This document shows positions 1 to 6,445 of a stretch of 6,590 bases of DNA, one piece after another. A model generated the notes under the pieces. It had not been told where the DNA came from, did not search any database, and saw only the letters and a program-made list of their open reading frames with translations. Origin of the DNA: Pseudomonadota bacterium (GTDB lineage Bacteria > Myxococcota_A > UBA796 > SXON01); assembly GCA_005776735.1 (NCBI GenBank), contig SXOM01000439.1, positions 1-6,590 on the forward strand, given 5' to 3'. Each line of letters starts with the position of its first letter. The first letter of the stretch is position 1. Made by a program: the position numbers and the translations under genes.

Positions 1-79
1 CCGCCTGGTGATGTTGTTGACCGACACCGCCAGCATCCGCGACGTCATCCTGTTCCCGACGTTGAGGAGCCGCGGATAG
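1..79 (+). CDS. lysS: Lysyl-tRNA synthetase (class II), C-terminal end only
   Basis: This is the last 25 codons of a gene that enters from the left, read from base 2 and ending with TAG at 77-79. The fragment reads RLVMLLTD, then SIRDVILFP, then TLRSRG. That matches the extreme C-terminus of bacterial class II LysRS: the arginine-containing motif 3 that contacts ATP, followed by the conserved IRDVILFP segment. LysRS charges tRNA-Lys in the cytoplasm. Its position directly upstream of a lolC-type gene agrees with a gene order common in deltaproteobacterial genomes. The lysine-specific paralogue EpmA also has motif 3 but normally lacks the IRDVILFP ending, so LysS is the better reading. No hairpin terminator is visible after the stop, so read-through into the next gene is possible. 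Confidence 0.85.
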   Translation, partial: RLVMLLTDTASIRDVILFPTLRSRG

Positions 80-149
80 GCGTTCTGTCCCGAACCGTCA
101 GCCCGCCGCCCGCCGCCGCAGCCGTGGGTTATCCGCGCCGTCCCTCCCG

Positions 150-1454
150 ATGGACTTCGAGCTCCTCATCGCCATGAGCCACCTGCGCTCGCGTCGCCAG
201 GACGCGGGCATCTCGCTCATCGCCGTGCTCTCGGTGCTCGGCGTCATGCTCGGCGTGGCCGTGCTCATCGTGGTGCTCTCCGTGATGGAGGGCTTCGAGA
301 TCGACCTCCGCAAGAAGATCCTCGGCAACCAGGCGCACGTGCTGGTGCTGGCCTACGGGGGTCCGATCGACACGCCGGCCGAGGTCATGGCCAAGGTGGC
401 CGCCGTCCCCGAGGTGGTGGCCGTCGCTCCGTTCACCTACAGCGAAGTGATGCTCCGGAGCACCTACGGGGTTTCGGGGGCCATCTTCAAGGGCATCGAC
501 CCGGAGAAGGCCCTCGCCGCCAACGAGCTCGCCAAGGACATCGAGGTCGGCCCCCGCGGTGAGCCCACGAGCCTCGCCGAGAAGGAGCAAATCGTCCGCA
601 CGCTGCACACCCCCGCGGCGGCCATCGCCCAGGACGAGGGTGACGACGAGAAGTTGCCGGGCCTGATCCTCGGGAGCGGCCTCGCGGAGACCCTCCGGGT
701 CTACCCGGGCGACAAGGTCCACGTCATCAACCCTATCGGCACGACCACCGGGCCCATGGGCGTCCCGATCCCGACCACGCGCACGTTCCGGGTCGCCGCG
801 TTGATCCACACCGGCATGTACGAGTACGACACCAAGTGGGCGTACGTCACCCTGCCCGACGCCCAGGAGTTCATGGGGATCGGCGCCGCGGTCACCGGCC
901 TCGAGGTGCGGGTGCCCGAGGACAAGGTGTGGGACGCCACCGTGGTGAGCAAGGCCGTCGAGATGAAGCTCGGACCCTCGTACTACGCGCGTAACTGGCT
1001 CACGATGAACGAGGCGCTGTTCAAGGCCCTGGCGTTGGAAAAGTGGGTCATGGGCATCATCCTCGCCCAGATCGTGGCGGTCGCCGCGTTGGGCATCGTG
1101 ACCAACCTGGTGGTGCTGGTGATCACGCGGGGCCGCGAGATCGCGATCCTCAAGGCCATGGGGGCCACCTCGCCGATGATCCGGCGCATCTTCATCGCCG
1201 AAGGGGTCGTCGTCGGCGTGGTCGGGACCGGCCTCGGCGTCGCGCTCGGGTTAGCGGCGTGCGCCGTCTTGGCCAAGTACCGCTACCCGCTCGACACCAA
1301 CGTGTACTACATCGACTCCCTGCCCGTCGTGGTCGTGCCGTCCACGGTCGCAATCGTCGCGGCCGGGGCGTTGGTGATCTGCTTCTTCGCCACGTTGTAC
1401 CCGTCGTCGCGCGCGGCGTCGTTGCACCCGGTCGAAGGGCTGCGGTACGAGTGA
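150..1454 (+). CDS. lolC: Lipoprotein-releasing ABC transporter permease, LolC/LolE family
   Basis: A 434-residue inner-membrane permease that, with LolD, extracts mature lipoproteins from the inner membrane and passes them to LolA. The N-terminus (FELLIAMSHLRSRR) matches the family and supports the ATG at 150, although no Shine-Dalgarno is visible. Predicted membrane segments lie at about 21-45, 299-325, 350-375 and 392-417, with a large periplasmic domain at about 46-298. The cytoplasmic coupling segment REIAILKAMGAT (329-340) should contact LolD, and the protein ends HPVEGLRYE like E. coli LolC. Residues 201-211 (GPMGVPIPTTR) align with the E. coli LolC Hook (TPMGRIPSQR) that recruits LolA, so I favour LolC-type function. 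Only one permease gene is present here, so a homodimer, as in LolF-type systems, is plausible but unproven. The acidic linker at about 121-169 is longer than in E. coli. The stop shares its A with the lolD start. Confidence 0.93.
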   Translation: MDFELLIAMSHLRSRRQDAGISLIAVLSVLGVMLGVAVLIVVLSVMEGFEIDLRKKILGNQAHVLVLAYGGPIDTPAEVMAKVAAVPEVVAVAPFTYSEVMLRSTYGVSGAIFKGIDPEKALAANELAKDIEVGPRGEPTSLAEKEQIVRTLHTPAAAIAQDEGDDEKLPGLILGSGLAETLRVYPGDKVHVINPIGTTTGPMGVPIPTTRTFRVAALIHTGMYEYDTKWAYVTLPDAQEFMGIGAAVTGLEVRVPEDKVWDATVVSKAVEMKLGPSYYARNWLTMNEALFKALALEKWVMGIILAQIVAVAALGIVTNLVVLVITRGREIAILKAMGATSPMIRRIFIAEGVVVGVVGTGLGVALGLAACAVLAKYRYPLDTNVYYIDSLPVVVVPSTVAIVAAGALVICFFATLYPSSRAASLHPVEGLRYE

Positions 1455-2134
1455 TGGGGGTCGCGCTCCAGGTCCGCGGGGTCTCGCGCCACTTCGAGAA
1501 GGGGGGGCAGCGGATCGAGGTCCTGCGCGCCGCCGAGCTGGAGCTTGCGGCGGGTCAGGGCCTCGCGGTGGTGGGGCAGTCGGGCTCGGGCAAGTCCACG
1601 TTCCTGCACGTCCTCGGCGGCCTCGAGCCGCCGACCGCGGGTCACGTCCTGGTCGACGGGGTCAACCTCTACGGGCGTCCGGCCGCCGAGCTCGACGCGT
1701 TCCGAAGCCGCTCGGTCGGCTTCATCTTCCAATTCCATCACCTGCTGCCCGACCACTCCGCGGTCGACAACGTCGCCATCCCTGCGCTCATCGCGCGGGT
1801 CCCCAAGGCCGAGGCGCGCGAGCGGGCCCACGCCGCGCTGGTGCGCGTCGGGCTGGCACACCGGCTCACCCACAAGCCGGGCGAGCTCAGCGGGGGTGAA
1901 CAGCAGCGGGTCGCCATCGCGCGCGCGCTGCTCATGCGGCCGGGCCTGGTGCTCGCCGCCGAGCCCACCGGCAACCTCGATCCGCGCACCGCGAACGAGG
2001 TCATGGGCCTGTTGTTGGAGCTCAATGCCGACGCGGGCGCCACCCTGGTGGTCGTCACCCACTCCATGGAGCTGGCGCGTCGGTTCTCGCGCGTTGTCCG
2101 GGTGGTCGAAGGTCGCTTCGAGGAGGCGGCGTGA
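1454..2134 (+). CDS. lolD: Lipoprotein-releasing ABC transporter ATPase LolD, with atypical Walker B
   Basis: A 226-residue cytoplasmic ATP-binding subunit that powers the Lol permease. Visible motifs are Walker A GQSGSGKST (41-49), Q-loop IFQFHHLLP with Q93, signature LSGGEQ (145-150), catalytic Glu170 in EPTGNLD, and H-loop His203 (VTHS). The FQFHHLLP segment and GGL..PT.G spacing are characteristic of the LolD branch. The striking point is Walker B, which reads LVLAAE (165-170): Ala169 (codon GCC at 1958-1960) sits where nearly every ABC ATPase has the Mg-coordinating Asp (LADE). The start at 1454 forms TGATG with the preceding stop. An in-frame ATG at 1043 is rejected because it lies inside lolC and only adds low-complexity sequence. 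The purine run at 1435-1439 is too distant to be a strong ribosome site, so coupling to lolC translation is likely. The stop overlaps bamA by four bases. Confidence 0.95.
   Translation: MGVALQVRGVSRHFEKGGQRIEVLRAAELELAAGQGLAVVGQSGSGKSTFLHVLGGLEPPTAGHVLVDGVNLYGRPAAELDAFRSRSVGFIFQFHHLLPDHSAVDNVAIPALIARVPKAEARERAHAALVRVGLAHRLTHKPGELSGGEQQRVAIARALLMRPGLVLAAEPTGNLDPRTANEVMGLLLELNADAGATLVVVTHSMELARRFSRVVRVVEGRFEEAA
2121..2126 (+). promoter_or_regulatory. Shine-Dalgarno of bamA
   Basis: AGGAGG lies four bases before the GTG at 2131, within the last codons of lolD. It is the strongest Shine-Dalgarno in the window and decides the GTG start of bamA. It suggests that BamA can be initiated independently as well as by coupling to lolD. 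Confidence 0.75.
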
Positions 2135-4770
2135 AGCGCGGCTGGTTGGCGCTCTGCGGCCTCGTCGTGGCCGCGCCCGCGTTCGCGCAGGATCCGCCGC
2201 CCGGGAGCACGCCGGTGCCCCTGGGTGCGCCGCCGCCGGAGCTCGCGCCTGCGGCCGTGCCGCCGGTCGAGCCGGCCGTGGTGCCGCTCGTGATCGACGA
2301 GTCGGGGGCCCCGATCGTCGCGACCGGTACGGTCGAGAAGGTGCAGGTCTTCGGCTTGCGTCGGGTCGAAGAGGCCGCCATCCTCGACGCGATCAGCCTG
2401 CGCGCCGGCGATGCGCTCGCCCCATGGAAGGTGCAGCGCGACATCCGCGGCATCTGGCGCACCGGCTACGTCCAGGACGTGGTGGTGCGCATCACCCGGG
2501 GCGACACCGGCCAGGTGGTCAGCTTCGTCGTGAAGGAGAAGCCCTCGGTCCGCGAGGTGCGGTACTCCGGCAACAAGAAGATCAAGGACGACGATCTGAC
2601 CGAGGCGGTGGACATCGTCCCGCTCGGGCCGCCCCCGTCCGACCAGCGGCTCGCGCAGAACGCGCGCACCATCCGCGACAAGTACCTCGAGAAGGGCTTC
2701 TACCTCGCGACGGTCGAGCCGGTGCTCACCCCGGTGGGCGAAGACCTCGTCGACGTCGAGTTCAAGATCACCGAGAACCGCAAGGTCATCGTCCAGAGCA
2801 TCGACATCACCGGCAACGAGGGCGTGGCCGACGCCAAGATCAAGCGCTTCATGCAGACCAAGGAGGGGGGCATCGTCCCCTGGCTCACCTCCACGGGCAA
2901 CTTCATCGAAGAAGCGCTGGAGAACGACTCCTACGTCATCCGGTCCGTGCTCCTCGAAGAGGGCTACGTCGAAGCGCAGGTCGACGAGCCGAAGGTGTTC
3001 TTGTCGCCCGACAAGCGGCACATCTACATCACGATCCACGTCACCGAGGGCCCCCGGTACAAGATCGGGAAGGTCAAGTTCACCGGCGACTTCGAGACCG
3101 AGGAGGGCCTCACGCAGGGCGCCGCCCGGGCGCTCGCCGAAGGCAAGAACCTCCGCGACGTCCAGGAAGCCTTCGCGCGCGACAAGGCGGCGGGCCTGGT
3201 GGTCGGCGAAGACTGGTCGCCCCGGGTCGAGCGGCGCATCCTCGACTTCTCCGGGCAGAACGCGCCGGTCAAGACGGGCGACTGGTTCAAGCTCACCACG
3301 ATGCAGGCGCTCACCCAGCGGGTCAGCGACCTCTACGGCGACCGCGGCTACGCGTTCGCCAACGTCGTGCCGCTCCCGGAGCCCGACCCCGACTCGGGCA
3401 CGGTCGACCTGACCTTCGACATCCAGCGCGGCGAGAAGATGCGCATCGGGCGCATCAACATCACCGGCAACGACCCCACCTTCGACAAGGTGGTGCGTCG
3501 CGAGATCCCGATCAACGAAGGGGAGCAGTACCAGGGCAGCCGCATCCGCGAAGCACGCGAGCGGCTCGAGCGGCTGGGCTTCTTCGAGACGGTCGAGATC
3601 AGCACGCCGCGGGCGGCCGAAGAGAAGACGCTCGACATGAACGTCGACGTGTCGGAGCGTCCGACCGGAAGTTTCACCGTCGGGGCCGGGTTCAGCTCGG
3701 TGGACAGCTTCCTGTTGACCGCCAACATCCAGAAGTCCAACTTCTTCGGCCTCGGCTGGGTGGTCAGCATCGCGGGAAACATCTCGCGGCCCACCCAGAC
3801 CGCGAACATCGACTTCTACGACCCGTACTTCCTCGACTCGCGGTGGACGTTGCGGGTCTCCGGCTTCTACAACCAGCGCAACTACATCGAGAACGAGTAC
3901 CAGCGCGGCGGCATCTTGCAGATCGGCCGGTACCTCGACTCGCGCGACGACATCCGCCTCGCCTTGGACTACACCATCGAGGACAACGGTCTGTTGAGCC
4001 TCGACGAGTACAAGGAGCGCCTCTTCGGCGGCCAGCTCTACCGCAACGGCGTCACCTCGTCGGCCGGCATCACGCTCGAGGTCGACAAGCGGAACAACCG
4101 CATCACCGCCACCCGCGGCGTGAAGTTCACGCTCTCCACCGAGCTCGCCGGCGGCTTCCGCCTCAACGACGAAGAGGTGGTCTCGATCTTCGGCGGCGAC
4201 TTCAACTACTGGGAGACCAAGGCCAACTTCCGGTTCTACCAGCCGTTGGTCAAGGACGACTGGATCGTCTTCAAGTACAACCTCAGCGCCGGGTACATCC
4301 AGAGCACCGACGGTAGCATCGTCCCGTACATCCACCGGTACCGCGCGGGCGGCATCCTGAGCATCCGCGGCTTCGAGCCCTACGCGCTCGGCCCGAGCCT
4401 GCGCGGCACGGGGTACCGCGACTACACCCAGGAGCGCACCTCGTTCGTCGGCACCGACGATCCGCAGGCGGCCGACGATCGCCTCGTCATCGGCGGCACG
4501 CAGACGCTCATCAACCAGTTCGAGCTGGAGTCGCCGATCATCAAGTCGGCCGGCATCTCCCTGGTGGCGTTCTTCGACGCCGGCAACACCTTCGGAGATG
4601 TGCAGGGCGATGGCCTCATCGACCTCACCGACCTCCGCACCTCCGTCGGTTTCGGCATCCGTTGGTTCAGCCCGATCGGGCCGCTCCGCTTCGAGTGGGG
4701 CTTCCCGCTCGAGCCGTTGCCCGACGAGCGCACCGCGGTCTTCGACTTCACCATCGGCAGCGCGTTCTAG
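2131..4770 (+). CDS. bamA: Outer-membrane protein assembly factor BamA (Omp85)
   Basis: An 879-residue protein that folds and inserts beta-barrel proteins into the outer membrane; E. coli BamA has 810 residues. The GTG start overlaps the lolD stop (GTGA) and yields a good signal peptide, cleaved after AFA at residue 19. A Pro/Ala/Val-rich linker follows (about 21-62). Five POTRA domains lie at roughly 67-137, 138-216, 217-307, 308-432 and 433-508, each starting with a V.V.G or I.I.GN-like strand. The beta-barrel covers about 512-879. It carries the loop 6 IRGF motif (745-748, equivalent to VRGF) and a C-terminal beta-signal ending FDFTIGSAF. POTRA4 holds about 40-50 extra residues (about 325-372). 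A calcium-loop-like motif lies at 823-834. The neighbours lolCD, skp and lpxD all serve the outer membrane. TamA and other Omp85 proteins are alternatives, but five POTRAs plus an adjacent skp make BamA nearly certain. Confidence 0.96.
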   Translation: MKRGWLALCGLVVAAPAFAQDPPPGSTPVPLGAPPPELAPAAVPPVEPAVVPLVIDESGAPIVATGTVEKVQVFGLRRVEEAAILDAISLRAGDALAPWKVQRDIRGIWRTGYVQDVVVRITRGDTGQVVSFVVKEKPSVREVRYSGNKKIKDDDLTEAVDIVPLGPPPSDQRLAQNARTIRDKYLEKGFYLATVEPVLTPVGEDLVDVEFKITENRKVIVQSIDITGNEGVADAKIKRFMQTKEGGIVPWLTSTGNFIEEALENDSYVIRSVLLEEGYVEAQVDEPKVFLSPDKRHIYITIHVTEGPRYKIGKVKFTGDFETEEGLTQGAARALAEGKNLRDVQEAFARDKAAGLVVGEDWSPRVERRILDFSGQNAPVKTGDWFKLTTMQALTQRVSDLYGDRGYAFANVVPLPEPDPDSGTVDLTFDIQRGEKMRIGRINITGNDPTFDKVVRREIPINEGEQYQGSRIREARERLERLGFFETVEISTPRAAEEKTLDMNVDVSERPTGSFTVGAGFSSVDSFLLTANIQKSNFFGLGWVVSIAGNISRPTQTANIDFYDPYFLDSRWTLRVSGFYNQRNYIENEYQRGGILQIGRYLDSRDDIRLALDYTIEDNGLLSLDEYKERLFGGQLYRNGVTSSAGITLEVDKRNNRITATRGVKFTLSTELAGGFRLNDEEVVSIFGGDFNYWETKANFRFYQPLVKDDWIVFKYNLSAGYIQSTDGSIVPYIHRYRAGGILSIRGFEPYALGPSLRGTGYRDYTQERTSFVGTDDPQAADDRLVIGGTQTLINQFELESPIIKSAGISLVAFFDAGNTFGDVQGDGLIDLTDLRTSVGFGIRWFSPIGPLRFEWGFPLEPLPDERTAVFDFTIGSAF

Positions 4771-4779
4771 GCCGCGCCC

Positions 4780-4784
4780 GGGAG
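4780..4784 (+). promoter_or_regulatory. Shine-Dalgarno of skp
   Basis: GGGAG lies in the 18-base gap between the bamA stop (4768-4770) and the ATG at 4789, with a short four-base spacer. It supports that start. No promoter or terminator fits in the gap, so skp should be co-transcribed with bamA. Confidence 0.6.
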
Positions 4785-4788
4785 TCCC

Positions 4789-5322
4789 ATGTTCAAGAAG
4801 TTCTTCCTACTCTTCGCGCTGTGCTTCACCTTCGTCGGCGACGCGCTCGCCGCCGAGGTCAAGATCGCCGTCGTCGACTTCCAGCGGGCGCTCAACGACG
4901 TCAACGAAGCCGCCGGCGTGCGCAAGAAGCTCGAAGGCATGTACGGCGAGCGCAAGATCGCCATCGAGAAGATGCAGAAGTCGCTCGAAGCGTCGGCCGC
5001 CGAGTACGAAAAGCAGAAGATGATCCTCTCCGACTCTGCCCGCAAGGCCAAGGAGGAGGAGCTGATGAAGCAGCAGATGGAGTTCCAGCAGACCTACTCG
5101 CGCTACGAAGGCGAGATGCAGCAGGCGTACTACGCCGCGATGCAGGACTTCATCGAGAAGATGAAGAAGATCAGCGTCGCGATCGGCCAGGAGCGCGGCT
5201 ACACCGTGGTCCTCGAGGCCACCGAGGGTGGCGTGGTGTACTGGTCCGACACCATCGACATCACCGAGGAGCTCATCAAGCGCTACAACGCGGCCAACCC
5301 GGCCACGACCCCCAAGAAGTAG
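4789..5322 (+). CDS. skp: Periplasmic OMP chaperone Skp/OmpH
   Basis: A 177-residue periplasmic chaperone that holds unfolded outer-membrane proteins on their way to BamA. The signal peptide (MFKK, then a Phe/Leu-rich core) is predicted to be cleaved after ALA at residue 21. The mature start EVKIAVVDFQRAL (23-35) is the first strand of the OmpH trimerisation body. A long charged helical hairpin occupies about 37-136, turning near LSDSAR (80-85), and forms the tentacles of the trimeric jellyfish fold. The chain returns to the body with RGYTVVLEATEGGVVYWS (136-153) and ends with ITEELIKRYN, a family hallmark. Length and architecture are typical (E. coli Skp is 161 residues). Position directly after bamA and before lpxD is the classic context. 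Nothing is missing or fused. The stop is one base before the lpxD start. Confidence 0.95.
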   Translation: MFKKFFLLFALCFTFVGDALAAEVKIAVVDFQRALNDVNEAAGVRKKLEGMYGERKIAIEKMQKSLEASAAEYEKQKMILSDSARKAKEEELMKQQMEFQQTYSRYEGEMQQAYYAAMQDFIEKMKKISVAIGQERGYTVVLEATEGGVVYWSDTIDITEELIKRYNAANPATTPKK

Positions 5323-5323
5323 C

Positions 5324-6319
5324 GTGAAGCTCGCCGAGGTCGCCGCTCGCCTCGGCGCGGTCGTCGATGGCGACGCCGAGCGGGAGATCGTCGGGGTCGC
5401 CGGCCTCGAAGAGGCGGGGCCCGAGCACCTCTCGTTCCTCGCGAACCGTCGCTACGCCTCGTTGTTCAAGGCCAGCCGCGCCGGAGCGGTGCTCGTCGCG
5501 TTGGCCGAGCCCGCCCACGGCCACACCGTGGTGCGCTGCAAGGACCCGTACCTTGCCTTCGCTCGGGCCCTGGCGCTGTTCCACCCCACGCCGCGCCCGA
5601 CCCCTGGTGTGCACCCGCTCGCGGTCGTCGAGGGCGACGCCAGCGGCGCGACCGTGGCCCCGTTCGCCTACGTCGGCCCCGGCGCGCAGGTGGGCGCGGG
5701 GAGCGTGTTGCAGCCGCACGTCTACGTCGGGCCCGGCGCCCGTGTGGGTCGCGACTGCCTGCTCATGGCGGGCTCCGTCGTGATGGATGGGTGTGTGGTC
5801 GGCGACCGGGTCGTGCTCAACCCCGGCGCGGTCATCGGCGGCGAAGGTTTCGGTTTCGTCCCCACGCCCTCGGGTCTCGTGAAGATCCCCCAGACCGGCC
5901 GCGCGGTGGTCGGCGACGACGTCGAGGTGGGCGCCAACTCCTGCGTCGACCGCGCCGCGATGGGCGACACCACCATCGGGGCCGGCTCCAAGCTCGACAA
6001 CCTGGTGCAGGTCGGCCACGGCGCCGAGATCGGTCCGCACAATGTCCTGGTCGCCTACAGCGCAGTGGCGGGCAGCACCCGCACCGGCACGGGCGTCACG
6101 ATGGCCGCGCGCACCCTCCTGCTCGGCCACCTCGACATCGGCGACGGCGTCACCATCGGCGCGATGAGCATGGTGACCAGCGACGTCCCGGCGGGCGAGA
6201 AGCGGACCGGCAGCCCCGCCATCGACCACCGCGACTGGCTCCGCATGGTCAACGCCGCCAAGGAGCTCCCCGAGCTGCTCAAGCGGGTCGCCGCCCTCGA
6301 GAAGAAGCAGAACGAGTAG
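5324..6319 (+). CDS. lpxD: UDP-3-O-(3-hydroxyacyl)glucosamine N-acyltransferase LpxD
   Basis: A 331-residue cytoplasmic enzyme that transfers a 3-hydroxyacyl chain from acyl-ACP to the 2-amino group of UDP-3-O-acylglucosamine, the third step of lipid A synthesis. The GTG at 5324, one base after the skp stop, gives the canonical N-terminus MKLAEVAARLGA; in-frame sequence back to 5228 overlaps skp and is not used. The uridine-binding domain is at about 1-94, with SFLANRRY matching the E. coli Phe43, Asn46 and Tyr49 cluster (here F38, N41, Y44). A left-handed beta-helix of hexapeptide repeats runs from about 95 to 285, including EGFGFVP, KIPQTGR and VEVGANS. His232 (QVGHG) aligns with catalytic His239, and His269 with His276. 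The C-terminal helices (303-331) complete the acyl-carrier binding region. Oddities are AAR at 261-263 and Met283. No Shine-Dalgarno is seen, so re-initiation after skp is likely. No fabZ or lpxA follows. Confidence 0.96.
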   Translation: MKLAEVAARLGAVVDGDAEREIVGVAGLEEAGPEHLSFLANRRYASLFKASRAGAVLVALAEPAHGHTVVRCKDPYLAFARALALFHPTPRPTPGVHPLAVVEGDASGATVAPFAYVGPGAQVGAGSVLQPHVYVGPGARVGRDCLLMAGSVVMDGCVVGDRVVLNPGAVIGGEGFGFVPTPSGLVKIPQTGRAVVGDDVEVGANSCVDRAAMGDTTIGAGSKLDNLVQVGHGAEIGPHNVLVAYSAVAGSTRTGTGVTMAARTLLLGHLDIGDGVTIGAMSMVTSDVPAGEKRTGSPAIDHRDWLRMVNAAKELPELLKRVAALEKKQNE

Positions 6320-6329
6320 CGGGGCGGCC

Positions 6330-6349
6330 CGCCGCGACCGTCCGCGGCG
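6330..6349. terminator. GC hairpin after lpxD, possible transcription end
   Basis: CGCCGCG at 6330-6336 and CGCGGCG at 6343-6349 form a perfect 7-bp all-GC stem with a six-base loop, starting 11 bases after the lpxD stop. No T-tract follows on either strand, so it is not a classical intrinsic terminator. It could still pause polymerase or protect the mRNA 3' end. In DNA this rich in GC such stems also arise by chance. Confidence 0.3.
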
Positions 6350-6424
6350 AGCGGCAGGAGCCTGCGCGTGCCGCGACGACGAGGGCGACGTGTGCCGCGC
6401 GCGCCGGCGCGGTACGCTGGGGTC

Positions 6425-6445
6425 GGCGCCGCGGTGGCGCCGCGG
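6425..6445. repeat. Tandem 10-bp direct repeat, also a hairpin, upstream of the last gene
   Basis: GGCGCCGCGG occurs twice, at 6425-6434 and 6436-6445, separated by one T. Because each copy contains a GGCGCC palindrome, the pair can also fold into a 7-bp stem (6424-6430 with 6436-6442) with the loop GCGGT. It ends nine bases before the ATG at 6454, so it borders or overlaps that gene's ribosome-binding region. A further perfect 12-bp palindrome lies at 6400-6411. The repeat itself is plain in the sequence; any operator or translational role is inference. Confidence 0.7.

Noticed and set aside
80..149. Possible promoter or terminator between lysS and lolC, including a GCC-rich run at about 103-120.
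   Set aside because: No -35/-10 pair, no stable stem with a T-tract and no Shine-Dalgarno can be defended. The run is simple GC-rich sequence.
129..809. A 226-codon minus-strand frame rich in His and Asp opposite lolC.
   Set aside because: The His/Glu/Asp runs mirror the valine- and leucine-rich membrane and linker codons of lolC. It has no domain and no plausible start context.
1043..1453. N-terminal extension of LolD inside lolC.
   Set aside because: The extension is repetitive Arg/Gly/His sequence, while the ATG at 1454 gives a standard-length LolD with a normal N-terminus.
1545..4316. A 923-codon plus-strand open frame overlapping lolD and bamA.
   Set aside because: Its translation is Arg/Ala/Gly/Pro/Ser-rich low complexity without a motif. 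It arises because stop codons are rare in off-frames of this GC-rich DNA.
1738..4335. An 865-codon open frame on the minus strand opposite lolD and bamA.
   Set aside because: It is an antisense shadow of GC-rich codon use, rich in Asp, Val, Leu, Arg and His, with no recognisable domain, and it lies wholly opposite clear lolD and bamA coding sequence.
5228..5323. N-terminal extension of LpxD inside skp.
   Set aside because: The extra residues are a Ser/Pro/Arg-rich shadow of skp. The GTG at 5324 gives the canonical LpxD start.
6413..6418. TACGCT as a -10 element for the last gene.
   Set aside because: The hexamer is plausible for a GC-rich genome but no matching -35 is visible at 16-18 bases upstream, so it is kept only as a remark.
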